Positions 52,326 to 61,100 of a stretch of 64,000 bases of DNA are shown in pieces (within the stretch, counting starts at the first letter, position 1; every line of letters starts with the position of its first letter). A program made the translations under genes and the position numbers. Where the stretch lies: NCBI GenBank assembly GCA_028292405.1, contig JAQGMJ010000028.1, forward strand, positions 145,962-209,961, written 5' to 3'. The notes below the pieces were generated by a model that was not told the origin of the DNA, searched no databases, and was given only the letters and a program-made list of their open reading frames with translations. The stretch is from Betaproteobacteria bacterium. Lineage in GTDB: Bacteria; Pseudomonadota; Gammaproteobacteria; Burkholderiales; JAEUOS01.

Positions 52326-53804
52326 TTATGCCAATGAAGCGGCCGCGCCGGTACCGGCAATTTTGCCGAACACCGCGCCCGACACCAGGCCGGTGCCGCT
52401 GGCATAGTTGAAATAGAAAATACCGCCGACCATTTCGCCGGCGCAAAACAGGCCGGGGATCGGGCGGAAATTCACGTCCACCACCTGCCCATTTTCCGGA
52501 TCGATGCGCAAGCCGCCGAAGGTGAAGGTGATGCCGCAGGTGGTCTGGTAGGCGTCGTAGGGCGGCGTGTCGAGCGCCTGCGCCCAGTTCGACTTCGGCG
52601 GGTCGATGCCCACCGTGCCCTTGCCGTCCTTCACGGTGTGCTGGAAGGGTACGTCTTTTTGCACGGCGGCGTTGTACTCCTGGATGGTCTTGAGCGCGGC
52701 TTTCGAATCCACGCCCTCGAGCTTTTCCGCCAGCTCCTCCAGCGTATTGGCGCTCACCTTGGTGACGAACTTGATGCGGTATTCATTGCGCAGGTAGTCC
52801 TTCACCTTGGCGTCGAACACCTGCCAGGCGAACTGCGCGGTTTGCTTGAGCACTTCGCCGCCGTACTTGGCGTAGGTGAAGGAGTGGAAGTCGTAGCCTT
52901 CATCGACAAAGCGCTTGCCGGAGGAGTTGATCAACAGGCCGAAGATGTAGCTGTGCTTCTGGAACTTGTCGCCGACGTTGACGTCCCCGAACTCCGGCGC
53001 GTTGCGGTCCCAGCCGGTGGCATGGCAGCCGGACCAGTTGCCGTAGGGCGCCGCCCCGATATCCAGCGCCATCTTCAGGCCGTCGCCCTGGTTGAAGCGC
53101 GAGCCGCGCACCTTCGCCAGTTCCCAGCCTGGACCTAAGTAGCGGGCGCGCATTTCCGGATTCGCCTCGAAGCCGCCGCAGGCCAGGATCACCGCCTTGG
53201 CGTGGAACTCCACCACCTCGCCGCGCTGCTGCGTGACCACGCCGCCGACGCGGATGCCGTCGTAGATCAGCTTGGTGACGCGGGTTTCGTAGAACACCTC
53301 GATGCCGGCCTTTTTCGCCGCCTTGTCGAGAAACTCCACCAACCCGGCACCGCCGCCCGACACCTCGATCGGCAGGCGGCCGAAGAACTTGCGCTTGCCG
53401 TTGACGAGACCCGACTGGCGGCCGTAGTTGGGCACGAAGCGCACGCCCGTCTCTCGCAGCCAGGCCATCGTATCCAGGCTCTTGGTGACCAGGATCTCGC
53501 ACAGCGTGGGGTCGGTGCGGAATTGCGTCAGGCGGAACATGTCGTCGAAGAACTCGTCTTCGCGGTTGGTGCCGTAGTCGCTGTCGGCGATCTCTTCATC
53601 GGTCAGTTCGGTGACGCGCTTCAGGTCTTCCACGCTCGAGTAGGCGAAGCGCATCACGCCGCCGGCAAAGCGGCTGTTGCCGCCGGATTCGTCTTCGTTC
53701 GCCGCCTCCAGCACGGCCACGCGTGCGCCCTTCTGGCTTGCCGCCAGCGCCGCGCACAATGCCGCGTTGCCCTTGCCCACCACCACCACGTCGTACTGAT
53801 GCAT
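52326..53804 (-). CDS. FAD-dependent dehydrogenase, TcuA/fumarate-reductase flavoprotein family
   Basis: MHQYDVVVVGKGNAALCAALAASQKGARVAVLEAANEDESGGNSRFAGGVMRFAY...GITFTFGGLRIDPENGQVVD...GLFCAGEMVGGIFYFNYASGTGL. Confidence 0.85.
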   Translation of the reverse strand: MHQYDVVVVGKGNAALCAALAASQKGARVAVLEAANEDESGGNSRFAGGVMRFAYSSVEDLKRVTELTDEEIADSDYGTNREDEFFDDMFRLTQFRTDPTLCEILVTKSLDTMAWLRETGVRFVPNYGRQSGLVNGKRKFFGRLPIEVSGGGAGLVEFLDKAAKKAGIEVFYETRVTKLIYDGIRVGGVVTQQRGEVVEFHAKAVILACGGFEANPEMRARYLGPGWELAKVRGSRFNQGDGLKMALDIGAAPYGNWSGCHATGWDRNAPEFGDVNVGDKFQKHSYIFGLLINSSGKRFVDEGYDFHSFTYAKYGGEVLKQTAQFAWQVFDAKVKDYLRNEYRIKFVTKVSANTLEELAEKLEGVDSKAALKTIQEYNAAVQKDVPFQHTVKDGKGTVGIDPPKSNWAQALDTPPYDAYQTTCGITFTFGGLRIDPENGQVVDVNFRPIPGLFCAGEMVGGIFYFNYASGTGLVSGAVFGKIAGTGAAASLA

Positions 53805-53820
53805 CAATTTCTCCTGAGGG

Positions 53821-55224
53821 TTAATCCAGGGACAGCAGCGCGCCGATGGCACGCACGTCGTCCAGTGTTTCGATTTGTTGGATCGCGTCGTAGGCCGCGT
53901 TCACCTTGGCCTCGCCCAGCGCCGGCGTGGCGCAGTGGGCGAACTTGTCGCGCAAAGCGCGCGCCGACAGCGGGTTGTCCGAGGTGCGCCCCGCCGGCTG
54001 CTCGGTCTTGCCCGAGAGCACGCGGCCATCGCGCAGGCGCACTTGCACTTCGCCGCCGAAATGGTTGTCGGGGGAGAATTGCGCATCGCCATACGGTGCG
54101 GCCTTCACGCGCGGCAGCAGGCGGCGCACCCGCGCATCCATGTACGCCTTGTCTTCGAAATGCGCCAGGGTGACGCTGGCATCGAGCAATGCGCGCGCGA
54201 CGACGTACTGCACGCTGAACTTGGCGTCGAGCTCGCTGTTCGGATCGGGCCGGTTGGTGTGCTTGAGGCGCCGCTGGTGGGTCCAGATATTCACCTCGGC
54301 GATGTCCTCTTCCCTGAACTTGTGCGCGTGGGAAAGTTCGATCGCCACGTCCACAGCCGGGTGCGTGCTGCCGCAGCAGGGATATTGCTTGATCGCGATG
54401 CCCGGGCGCACGATGTCCAGTGGGCTGGCCCAGGCGTCGATGCCGCGCTGCGCGTCGTAATTGCCGGCGCCGTTGTAGACCTCGAAAAACCCCTGCTCAT
54501 GCTCGAACACCCGCGCGGCATTGGCGGTGTAGCCCGCCTGCGCCATTTTCGCCGCCAGCAGGCCCTCGCTGGCGCAGCGGCCGATGTGAAAGGGCTTGGT
54601 CATGGTGCCGAAGTTGGCCTTGATGCCGGCGGCGGAGGAGGCGGCGAGCGCGACGGCCACCGCCGTCTGCGCCGCATCCAGGTCCAGCAGGCGCGCGCAC
54701 GCCGCGGCCGCGCCAAACACGCCGAGGGTGGCGGTCGGGTGCCAGCCCTTCATGTAGTGGTGAAAGTTCACGCTCATGGCGATCTTGGTCTCGAGCTCGA
54801 AACCGGCGACATAGGCGGCGACGAACTTCTTGCCGTCCACCCTGGCCTCATCGGCCAGCGCGAACAGCGCTGGCAGGACCGGCGCCGAGGGGTGGCCACC
54901 CATGGTGTTGTTGCAATCGTCGAAGTCCAGCGCGTGGCTGGCGGTGCCGTTGATCATCGCCGCGTCCAGCGCGCGGACCCGGCCGCGCAAGCCGAACAGC
55001 GCACTCGGCCCCGATGCCGGCGTCAGTGCCTTTGTCAGCAGCGCCGCACAAGGCTCGCGCGCGCCGGCCACGGTGACCCCGGCAGTGTCGAGAATGCCGA
55101 CCTTGGCCCAGTGCACTGCCTCGGGCGGCAGGTCATCGTAATCCATTGCGGCGACCAGCGCGCCGAATTGCTGCGCCAGTCCGATTGCCTGTGTACCGAC
55201 AGATTCCTTGAGTATGGCTGCCAT
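53821..55224 (-). CDS. MmgE/PrpD family protein (paralogue 1)
   Basis: GILDTAGVTVAG..., INGTASHALDFDDCNNTMGGHPSAPVLPALFA. Confidence 0.9.
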   Translation of the reverse strand: MAAILKESVGTQAIGLAQQFGALVAAMDYDDLPPEAVHWAKVGILDTAGVTVAGAREPCAALLTKALTPASGPSALFGLRGRVRALDAAMINGTASHALDFDDCNNTMGGHPSAPVLPALFALADEARVDGKKFVAAYVAGFELETKIAMSVNFHHYMKGWHPTATLGVFGAAAACARLLDLDAAQTAVAVALAASSAAGIKANFGTMTKPFHIGRCASEGLLAAKMAQAGYTANAARVFEHEQGFFEVYNGAGNYDAQRGIDAWASPLDIVRPGIAIKQYPCCGSTHPAVDVAIELSHAHKFREEDIAEVNIWTHQRRLKHTNRPDPNSELDAKFSVQYVVARALLDASVTLAHFEDKAYMDARVRRLLPRVKAAPYGDAQFSPDNHFGGEVQVRLRDGRVLSGKTEQPAGRTSDNPLSARALRDKFAHCATPALGEAKVNAAYDAIQQIETLDDVRAIGALLSLD

Positions 55225-55233
55225 ATGGTTCTC

Positions 55234-56247
55234 CTATGCTTCAGTGCGCAGGCCGAGTTCGCGGATCAGCTTGCGCCAGCGCGTGATTTCCGAGCGGATG
55301 TGCTCGCCGAATTGCGCCTGCGTGGTGCCCACCGGCTCCGAGCCGTCCGCACCGAGCCGCTCGGCCATGTCCGGCGAGCGCAGCGCGGCTACGATGCCCT
55401 GGTTCAATTTGGCGACGATGGGCGCGGGCGTGGCGACCGGTGCCATCACGCCGTACCAGCCGGCGACTTCGAAGCCCGGCAGGCCCGACTCCTGCACCGT
55501 CGGAATATTCGGCGCAGCGGCGGCGCGCTTCGCGGTGCTCACCGCAATCGCCCGCAGCTTGCCCGCCGCGATGTGCCCGTGCGATTGCAGCAGCGTGGAA
55601 AACAGCATCTGGATATTGCCGCTGATCACGTCGGCCATCGCCGGCGCCCCGCCCTTGTAGGGCACGTGGGTCATTTTCACGCCGGCCATCGAGGCGAACA
55701 GCGCGCCGGACAAATGGCTGAAGCCGCCGATGCCCGAGGAGCCATAGTTGATGCTGTCCGGCTTGGCCTTCGCCAGCGCGATCAGCTCGGCGACATTCTT
55801 CACCGGCAACCTCGGATTGACCACCAGCACATAGGGCTGCGAAGTCACCTGCGTGATCGGCGCCAGATCGCGCGTCAGGTCGTAAGGCGTGTGGCCCTGC
55901 AGGGTGACGTTGACCGAGTGGCTGGAGGAGATCATGGTCAGCGTGTAACCGTCCGGCGCCGCCTTGGCGCACATGTCGACGGCGATGGTGCCGTTGGCGC
56001 CAGGATGATTTTCCACCACCACCGATTGCTTCCACGCCTCGGTGAGCTTTTGCGCGATGGCGCGCGAGGTGATGTCGACGCCGCCGGCGGCAGCGAAGGG
56101 GCACAGCAGGCGGATCGGCTTGCCCGGGTAGTCCTGCGCCGGGTCGCGCTGCGCGAAGGCGGCGGGCGCGCAACCGGCCGCCCCGAATGCAGTCAGCGCT
56201 TGCAGCAGCCTGCGACGGTCGGCGCTTTCGATGATTGCCTGGTTCAT
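55234..56247 (-). CDS. Tripartite tricarboxylate transporter substrate-binding protein (TctC/Bug family)
   Basis: YPGKPIRLLCPFAAAGGVDITSRAIAQKL, VVENHPGANGTIA, YGSSGIGGFSHLSGALFASMAGVKMTHVPYKGGAPAMADVISG. Confidence 0.93.
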   Translation of the reverse strand: MNQAIIESADRRRLLQALTAFGAAGCAPAAFAQRDPAQDYPGKPIRLLCPFAAAGGVDITSRAIAQKLTEAWKQSVVVENHPGANGTIAVDMCAKAAPDGYTLTMISSSHSVNVTLQGHTPYDLTRDLAPITQVTSQPYVLVVNPRLPVKNVAELIALAKAKPDSINYGSSGIGGFSHLSGALFASMAGVKMTHVPYKGGAPAMADVISGNIQMLFSTLLQSHGHIAAGKLRAIAVSTAKRAAAAPNIPTVQESGLPGFEVAGWYGVMAPVATPAPIVAKLNQGIVAALRSPDMAERLGADGSEPVGTTQAQFGEHIRSEITRWRKLIRELGLRTEA

Positions 56248-56283
56248 GATTGTCTCCTCATGATCTTCCGTTCCCGGCCGGCT

Positions 56284-57633
56284 TTACCGCAGGTCCAGGT
56301 GCGACAGTTTTTCCAGCCCGCGCAGGCTGCCCAGCCAGCGCTCGCTGATCTCGCCCGGCAGGTCGGCGGCCAGGCGCCGGTATTTGGCGTCGGTGGCCGC
56401 ATCGTCCAGCGGCTGCTCCGGCGCGCCACGGAAAGTTTCGCGGTCCACATCGAAGCGGCGGCCGTCGCGCAGTTGCAGTTCCAGCCGGCTTTGCCAGGCG
56501 CCCTTGGCACCGGCCTCTTTGCCATACGGCTGCAGAACGATGCCGCGACACGCTGTGGCAATGCGCGCATCGGCCAGCGCATCTTCATTGAATGAACGGG
56601 GGTCGGCCGGGTCGCGGTGCAGCGCCAGCGCGACGCAAAACGGCACGCTGTATTGCGCCTGCATCAAATCACCCGGCGCGCGGATGTCGTGATGGCTGAG
56701 CACTTTTTCCGACACGCTCAGGCGGATGTTCTCCACCTCGTCGCCGCCGAACCCGTGCTCGGCCATCAAGGTGCACAGCGACTCCACCGGCGTATGCGCG
56801 GTAACGTGGCAGGGAAAGGCCTTGATGCAAATGCGCTCGACTTCCCACTGCTCGCCGAGGCCGGCGGTTAGCTTCGATGCATCGGCGTCGCGGCAATACG
56901 TCTCAAGAAAACCGAAGCGCCCTTCCAATATCGTCTCCGGCCCGCCAAAGCCTTCCGCCGCCAGCCCGGCGGCGAGCACGCCCGCCTCCGCGGCGCGCCC
57001 CAGGTGCAGGCGCTTGACCTCGCCGCCCCCGGCAGACTTGGTAAACGCCAGCAAGCCGGAAGAGAGCGAGCCGGCGATGCCCAGCGCATCGGCCAGTTGC
57101 TCCGCGGACAGGCCCATCACCACGCCCGCCGCGATCGCCGCGCCATACGGCCCGGTCAGCCCCGGCGCGTGAAAGCCCAGGCCTTCGCTGGAATGCCTGG
57201 AAGCCGCGCCGATGCGAAACATCACTTCGCAGCCGGCGATAAACGCCAGCAACAATCGCTCACCCGAAGCGCCGCCCTGCTCGGCCGCGGCCAGGGCCGC
57301 CGGCAGCAGCACCGCGCCGGGGTGCACCCCCGCGCCCGGCTTGCGCAGGCTGTCCTGCTCGAAAGCGTGGGCGAAGCTGCCGTTGACCAGCGCCGCCATC
57401 TGCGCCGGCAGGCGCAACTGCGGCAGGCCCAGCACGGTGCAGCGCCCGCCGGCGCCGAAGCGGCTGGCATAGCGCGCCACCGCCTGGCTCCAGGGAAAGC
57501 GGCTGCCGAAGGCGGCCACGCCCACCGTGTCGATGATGCAATTGCGCGCGCGCTCGACCACCGCCGGCGGCACATCGGCGAGCGACAGTCCGGCGGCAAA
57601 GCGCGCCAGGGTGACGGCGGCGGTCTGGCTCAC
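56284..57633 (-). CDS. MmgE/PrpD family protein (paralogue 2)
   Basis: CIIDTVGVAAFGSRFPW..., VNGSFAHAFEQDSLRKPGAGVHPGAVLLPAALA. Confidence 0.88.
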   Translation of the reverse strand: MSQTAAVTLARFAAGLSLADVPPAVVERARNCIIDTVGVAAFGSRFPWSQAVARYASRFGAGGRCTVLGLPQLRLPAQMAALVNGSFAHAFEQDSLRKPGAGVHPGAVLLPAALAAAEQGGASGERLLLAFIAGCEVMFRIGAASRHSSEGLGFHAPGLTGPYGAAIAAGVVMGLSAEQLADALGIAGSLSSGLLAFTKSAGGGEVKRLHLGRAAEAGVLAAGLAAEGFGGPETILEGRFGFLETYCRDADASKLTAGLGEQWEVERICIKAFPCHVTAHTPVESLCTLMAEHGFGGDEVENIRLSVSEKVLSHHDIRAPGDLMQAQYSVPFCVALALHRDPADPRSFNEDALADARIATACRGIVLQPYGKEAGAKGAWQSRLELQLRDGRRFDVDRETFRGAPEQPLDDAATDAKYRRLAADLPGEISERWLGSLRGLEKLSHLDLR

Positions 57634-57639
57634 GGCGGC

Positions 57640-59037
57640 TCAGGCCTTGACCATCAGGTCGACGATCTTGCCGGCATCGCCCAACTTCTCCATGCCCAGC
57701 ACCGCTTCGGCCAGCGCGTCCACCTGGTTCGCCGGCAGCGCGTGCACGGCAAGCTTACGGAATTTTTCCACCACGTCGGCTTCGCTGGCGAAATTGTGCT
57801 CGTTGCCGCGACCGGCTTCGACAGTGGCCTTGAGCACGGTGCCGTCCTTGAGGTGGGTCTCGACGCGCACCATGTGGCGGAACTTGGAGCCCTTGGCGGT
57901 GATCTCCTTGTCTTCTTCCACCTGCACTTTTTCGGCAATGCGCATGCGCTCCGGGTCGGCCACCTTGTCTTCGGTGAATTGCTTGACGAAGCAGTCGCCG
58001 TCGAGCAGCAGCGTGGCCACGCAGTAGGGCAGGTTGAGCTGCGCCGACACCAAGCCGCTTGGAATGTATTTCCAGCCGACGTGGTCCATGGTCACTTGCG
58101 AGCCGCGCACGATGATCTTCTCCACGTCCTCCGCGCCGAAGGGCTTTTCCGCCTGCATCAGCCGCAGCGCGTCCAGCGTGGTGTGGTTGCTGCCGACGCA
58201 GGAGTAGAACTTCAGCGCCACGCCCATGGTCTGCCACACTTCGCCCAGGCCGGCGGTGAGTTCGGCCAGGTCGAAACGGTCCTGCGAGCGCGAGAAGGTG
58301 GTGCAAAAGCCGCCGTATTCGGACTCCAGCACATTCTCGATGCCGGTGAAGCCGCCCTCGGCGAGCAGGGCGCCGTAGAGGCCGCTTTGCGAGGAGCGGC
58401 CCGCGTGCATGCGCTTGACCATGGCGCCATATTGCGCCGCCATCAGGCCGGCGGCCTGGGTGCCGGCGATGCCCAATGCATGCACGGTCTTTTGCGCATC
58501 CAGCCCAAGGCCGCGCGCGGCGCCGGCGCCGGCGGAAAACACGCCGAGCGTCGCGCCCGAGTGCCAGCCCTGCGCGATGTGCTCCGGCCCCATGCAGACG
58601 CCGACGCGCGGGCCGACCTCGTAGCCGGCGACAGCAGCAGCAAGGAACTCGCGCCCCGTCAGCTTGCGGCGCGACTCGGCGATCGACAGCAGCGCCGGCA
58701 GCACCACCGCGCCGACGTGCAGCACACCCTGGCGATGCACGTCGTCCAGCTCGAAGCCCTGCACCTGGGTGCCGTTGATCAAGGCGGCGTGCGGGGAGGA
58801 CAGGCGCAATTTCGTGCCCCAGATCGCCGCGCCCCTGGACTCGTCGACCTTCGACAGGGTCTCTTGCATGATGCGGCACCAGGGCAGGTTGGCGCCGTAG
58901 AGCGCGCAGCCGAGGGAATCGAGAATCAGCAGGCGGATGCGCTGGCGCACCTCGGCGGGAATCGCATCGTATTGCAGGCCGGAGACAAACTGCGCCAGGC
59001 CGCGGGTATAGGGATTGTCGCGTGGGGTATCGCTCAT
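57640..59037 (-). CDS. MmgE/PrpD family protein (paralogue 3)
   Basis: LILDSLGCALYGANLPW..., INGTQVQGFELDDVHRQGVLHVGAVVLPALLS. Confidence 0.9.
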   Translation of the reverse strand: MSDTPRDNPYTRGLAQFVSGLQYDAIPAEVRQRIRLLILDSLGCALYGANLPWCRIMQETLSKVDESRGAAIWGTKLRLSSPHAALINGTQVQGFELDDVHRQGVLHVGAVVLPALLSIAESRRKLTGREFLAAAVAGYEVGPRVGVCMGPEHIAQGWHSGATLGVFSAGAGAARGLGLDAQKTVHALGIAGTQAAGLMAAQYGAMVKRMHAGRSSQSGLYGALLAEGGFTGIENVLESEYGGFCTTFSRSQDRFDLAELTAGLGEVWQTMGVALKFYSCVGSNHTTLDALRLMQAEKPFGAEDVEKIIVRGSQVTMDHVGWKYIPSGLVSAQLNLPYCVATLLLDGDCFVKQFTEDKVADPERMRIAEKVQVEEDKEITAKGSKFRHMVRVETHLKDGTVLKATVEAGRGNEHNFASEADVVEKFRKLAVHALPANQVDALAEAVLGMEKLGDAGKIVDLMVKA

Positions 59038-59165
59038 TGCAGGATCGACTCGGAGGTAATAGGGAAGTGGATGTTGCGGAAGGAAACAGGAGAAGGCCCG
59101 GGCAGCGGCCGTCAGTCGCGCCGGAAGATGGGACGTGGAGCATCCTCAATGTCCTCTGGATTCTA

Positions 59166-59175
59166 TTGTATACAT
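59166..59175 (+). promoter_or_regulatory. Palindromic operator candidate TTGTATACAT upstream of the PrpD/TctC/TcuA operon
   Basis: Identical 10-mer to 42920-42929 (minus). Confidence 0.5.
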
Positions 59176-59516
59176 TGGAACACAGCAACGCCCGGCAGCG
59201 CATTTTGCCGCATAAGCCGCCCGCTATTGCCCGCCCCGCGCGGCATGCAAATCAACCACACTTAGTTGTCGGGTTCGCGTATGTTTGAAACCAAGGTCGC
59301 CGCCATTAAGTGCGGCCGCGCTCTTTAACATCGCCCCATTTGGCTTGGCGCCTGATCGGTGTAGCGCGACCACAGTTGTGTTGAACGAAGCGGCCAAGCG
59401 TCGCTTCTTTGCAAGGTGGCGTGCGTTTTTTTGAAAAAACCTCAGGTTTTCTCGGGTTTTAGCGACTAAACATGCACCTTCGCACTGTTTTCGTGCGAAA
59501 TGCGTCTCGTGGCCAC

Positions 59517-59531
59517 TGGCATTTTTTGTGC
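59517..59531 (+). promoter_or_regulatory. Weak sigma-54 promoter candidate TGGCAT-TTTTT-GTGC upstream of the cupin gene
   Basis: GG/GC invariants with correct 10-nt spacing, but -12 element is GTGC rather than TTGC; 37 bp before ATG. Confidence 0.3.
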
Positions 59532-59567
59532 TTCGCAACAATACCGCCAACCGCCGAGGAGCCTGCC

Positions 59568-59993
59568 ATGCTGGACAAGACCGCCACAGTGTTTTCGCAT
59601 GTCAAACCGGGTGACACCGAATTTCGCACGGAAGGCCTGCGGAATTTTTTCAAATACCGTGATCTGGGCATCGCCGACGCCACCCACGGCAAAGTGATCG
59701 CACAACTGGTGATCGCCGGCGCCGCACCGGAAAAAGGCACCGGATGGCACCGCCATGAGGCGGATTTCCATATCGTGATCATGCTCAAGGGCTGGGCCAA
59801 GTTCATGTACGAGGACAAGGAAACCCTGGTCGAGGCCGGCGATTGCGTGCACCAGCGCCCCGGCATCCAGCATTTCCTGTTCGACTATTCGCCGGACATG
59901 GAGTACCTGGAAGTGGTCGGCCCGGCCGATTTCACCACGGTGGACATCGAAAAAGGCCCGGCGGAGGTCCCCGCTCCTGCGCCATGGAAGTAA
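59568..59993 (+). CDS. Cupin domain protein
   Basis: GTGWHRHEADFHIVIMLKGWAKFMYEDKETLVEAGDCVHQRPGIQHFLFDYSPDMEYLEV. Confidence 0.9.
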   Translation: MLDKTATVFSHVKPGDTEFRTEGLRNFFKYRDLGIADATHGKVIAQLVIAGAAPEKGTGWHRHEADFHIVIMLKGWAKFMYEDKETLVEAGDCVHQRPGIQHFLFDYSPDMEYLEVVGPADFTTVDIEKGPAEVPAPAPWK

Positions 59994-60033
59994 GCACCCA
60001 AGCGACGCGCGCGTTTCTTCGTCGCCTTTAGGT

Positions 60034-60118
60034 CACGAAAATCATCCGGCTCCGCCGGTGATTTCTCGTGCGAGGCAAGCCACTCAAGATTAGGTTTGTA
60101 CTCTTGAGTGAATCCTAA
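60034..60118. terminator. Two consecutive inverted-repeat structures between the convergent cupin and GST genes
   Basis: CACGAaAATCAtCCGGC-tcc-GCCGGTGATTtcTCGTG (60034-60070); CACTCAAGA (60081-60089)/TCTTGAGTG (60102-60110). Confidence 0.55.
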
Positions 60119-60942
60119 AATTCGACATCGAGCTCGTCAATGTCGTCGGGCTCTTTTTTCGCCGCGCTGATCCAGTCCTTCACCTCGGGCACGGCCATGA
60201 CGGTCTTGCAGTAGGCGGCGCAATCCTCGTCGAGCTGCACGTTGTAGGTGAGAAACCGCGTCACCACTGGCGCGTACATGGCGTCGGCCATGCTGATCTT
60301 CTTGCCGAAGAGATAAGGACCGCCGTAGGTGGAGAGGCACTCCTGCCAGATCTCGACAATACGGTCGATGTCCGCCTGGGCGCGCGACCACACCTTGAAC
60401 TTGGGGAAGTGCCCCTTCAGGTTCATCGGCAGCGCCGCGCGCATGGCGGAAAAGCCGGAATGCATCTCGCCGCACACCGAGCGGCACATGGCGCGCGCCA
60501 CCTTTTCGGTCGGCAGCAGGCCGGCGTTGGGCTTGAGTTCGTTCAGGTACTCGGCGATCGCCAGGGTGTCCCACACCTTCACATTGCCGTGCGTCAGGCA
60601 GGGCACCAGGAAGGAAGGTGAAAGAAGCAGGATTTCCGCCTTCGCCGCGGCGTCCTTGGAGTCGAGCATGACTTCGTCGAAACCCAGGCCGGCGAACTTG
60701 ACCAGCAGCCAGCCCCGCATCGACCACGACGAGTAGTTCTTGCTGCTGATGGTGAGGGTGGTGGCGCCGCTGGACGTGCTGTTGGCCGGTTTGGCGGCGG
60801 GCTTTTTGACCGCTTTCATGGGAGCCTTTACCGGCGCCTTTTTAGCCGCCGGCTTCACGGTCTTGGCTGCGGGCTTCACGGCTTTAGCGGGCGCCTTGGC
60901 GACCTTGGTGGTTTTGGCGGTCTTGCTGCTCTTTGTAGCCAT
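60115..60942 (-). CDS. Glutathione S-transferase with N-terminal histone H1-like K/A/P-rich extension
   Basis: MATKSSKTAKTTKVAKAPAKAVKPAAKTVKPAAKKAPVKAPMKAVKKPAAKPANSTSSG then TLTISSKNYSSWSMRGWLLVKFAGLGFDEV...FLVPCLTHGNVKVWDTLAIAEYLNE. Confidence 0.88.
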   Translation of the reverse strand: MATKSSKTAKTTKVAKAPAKAVKPAAKTVKPAAKKAPVKAPMKAVKKPAAKPANSTSSGATTLTISSKNYSSWSMRGWLLVKFAGLGFDEVMLDSKDAAAKAEILLLSPSFLVPCLTHGNVKVWDTLAIAEYLNELKPNAGLLPTEKVARAMCRSVCGEMHSGFSAMRAALPMNLKGHFPKFKVWSRAQADIDRIVEIWQECLSTYGGPYLFGKKISMADAMYAPVVTRFLTYNVQLDEDCAAYCKTVMAVPEVKDWISAAKKEPDDIDELDVEF

Positions 60943-61045
60943 GGTGATTCCACGCTTTTCTATGAAATGAAGCCCCGGCCCGTGCGTTAGGTCAGTGATC
61001 TCTTCTTGGGCACATTGCAAGGCACATGCCAATTAAAGGGCCGTC

Positions 61046-61060
61046 TGGCACAGCTATTGC
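61046..61060 (+). promoter_or_regulatory. Sigma-54 promoter candidate TGGCAC-AGCTA-TTGC upstream of phaZ
   Basis: Exact core consensus, 41 bp before ATG 61101. Confidence 0.7.
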
Positions 61061-61100
61061 CTTGTACTAATCAAAACAGCACCAAGCGGCGGACAACTCT

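Noticed and set aside
53875-56595. 906-aa plus ORF (and 57004-59265, 753 aa)
   Set aside because: Antisense to PrpD/TctC genes that have clear family motifs.
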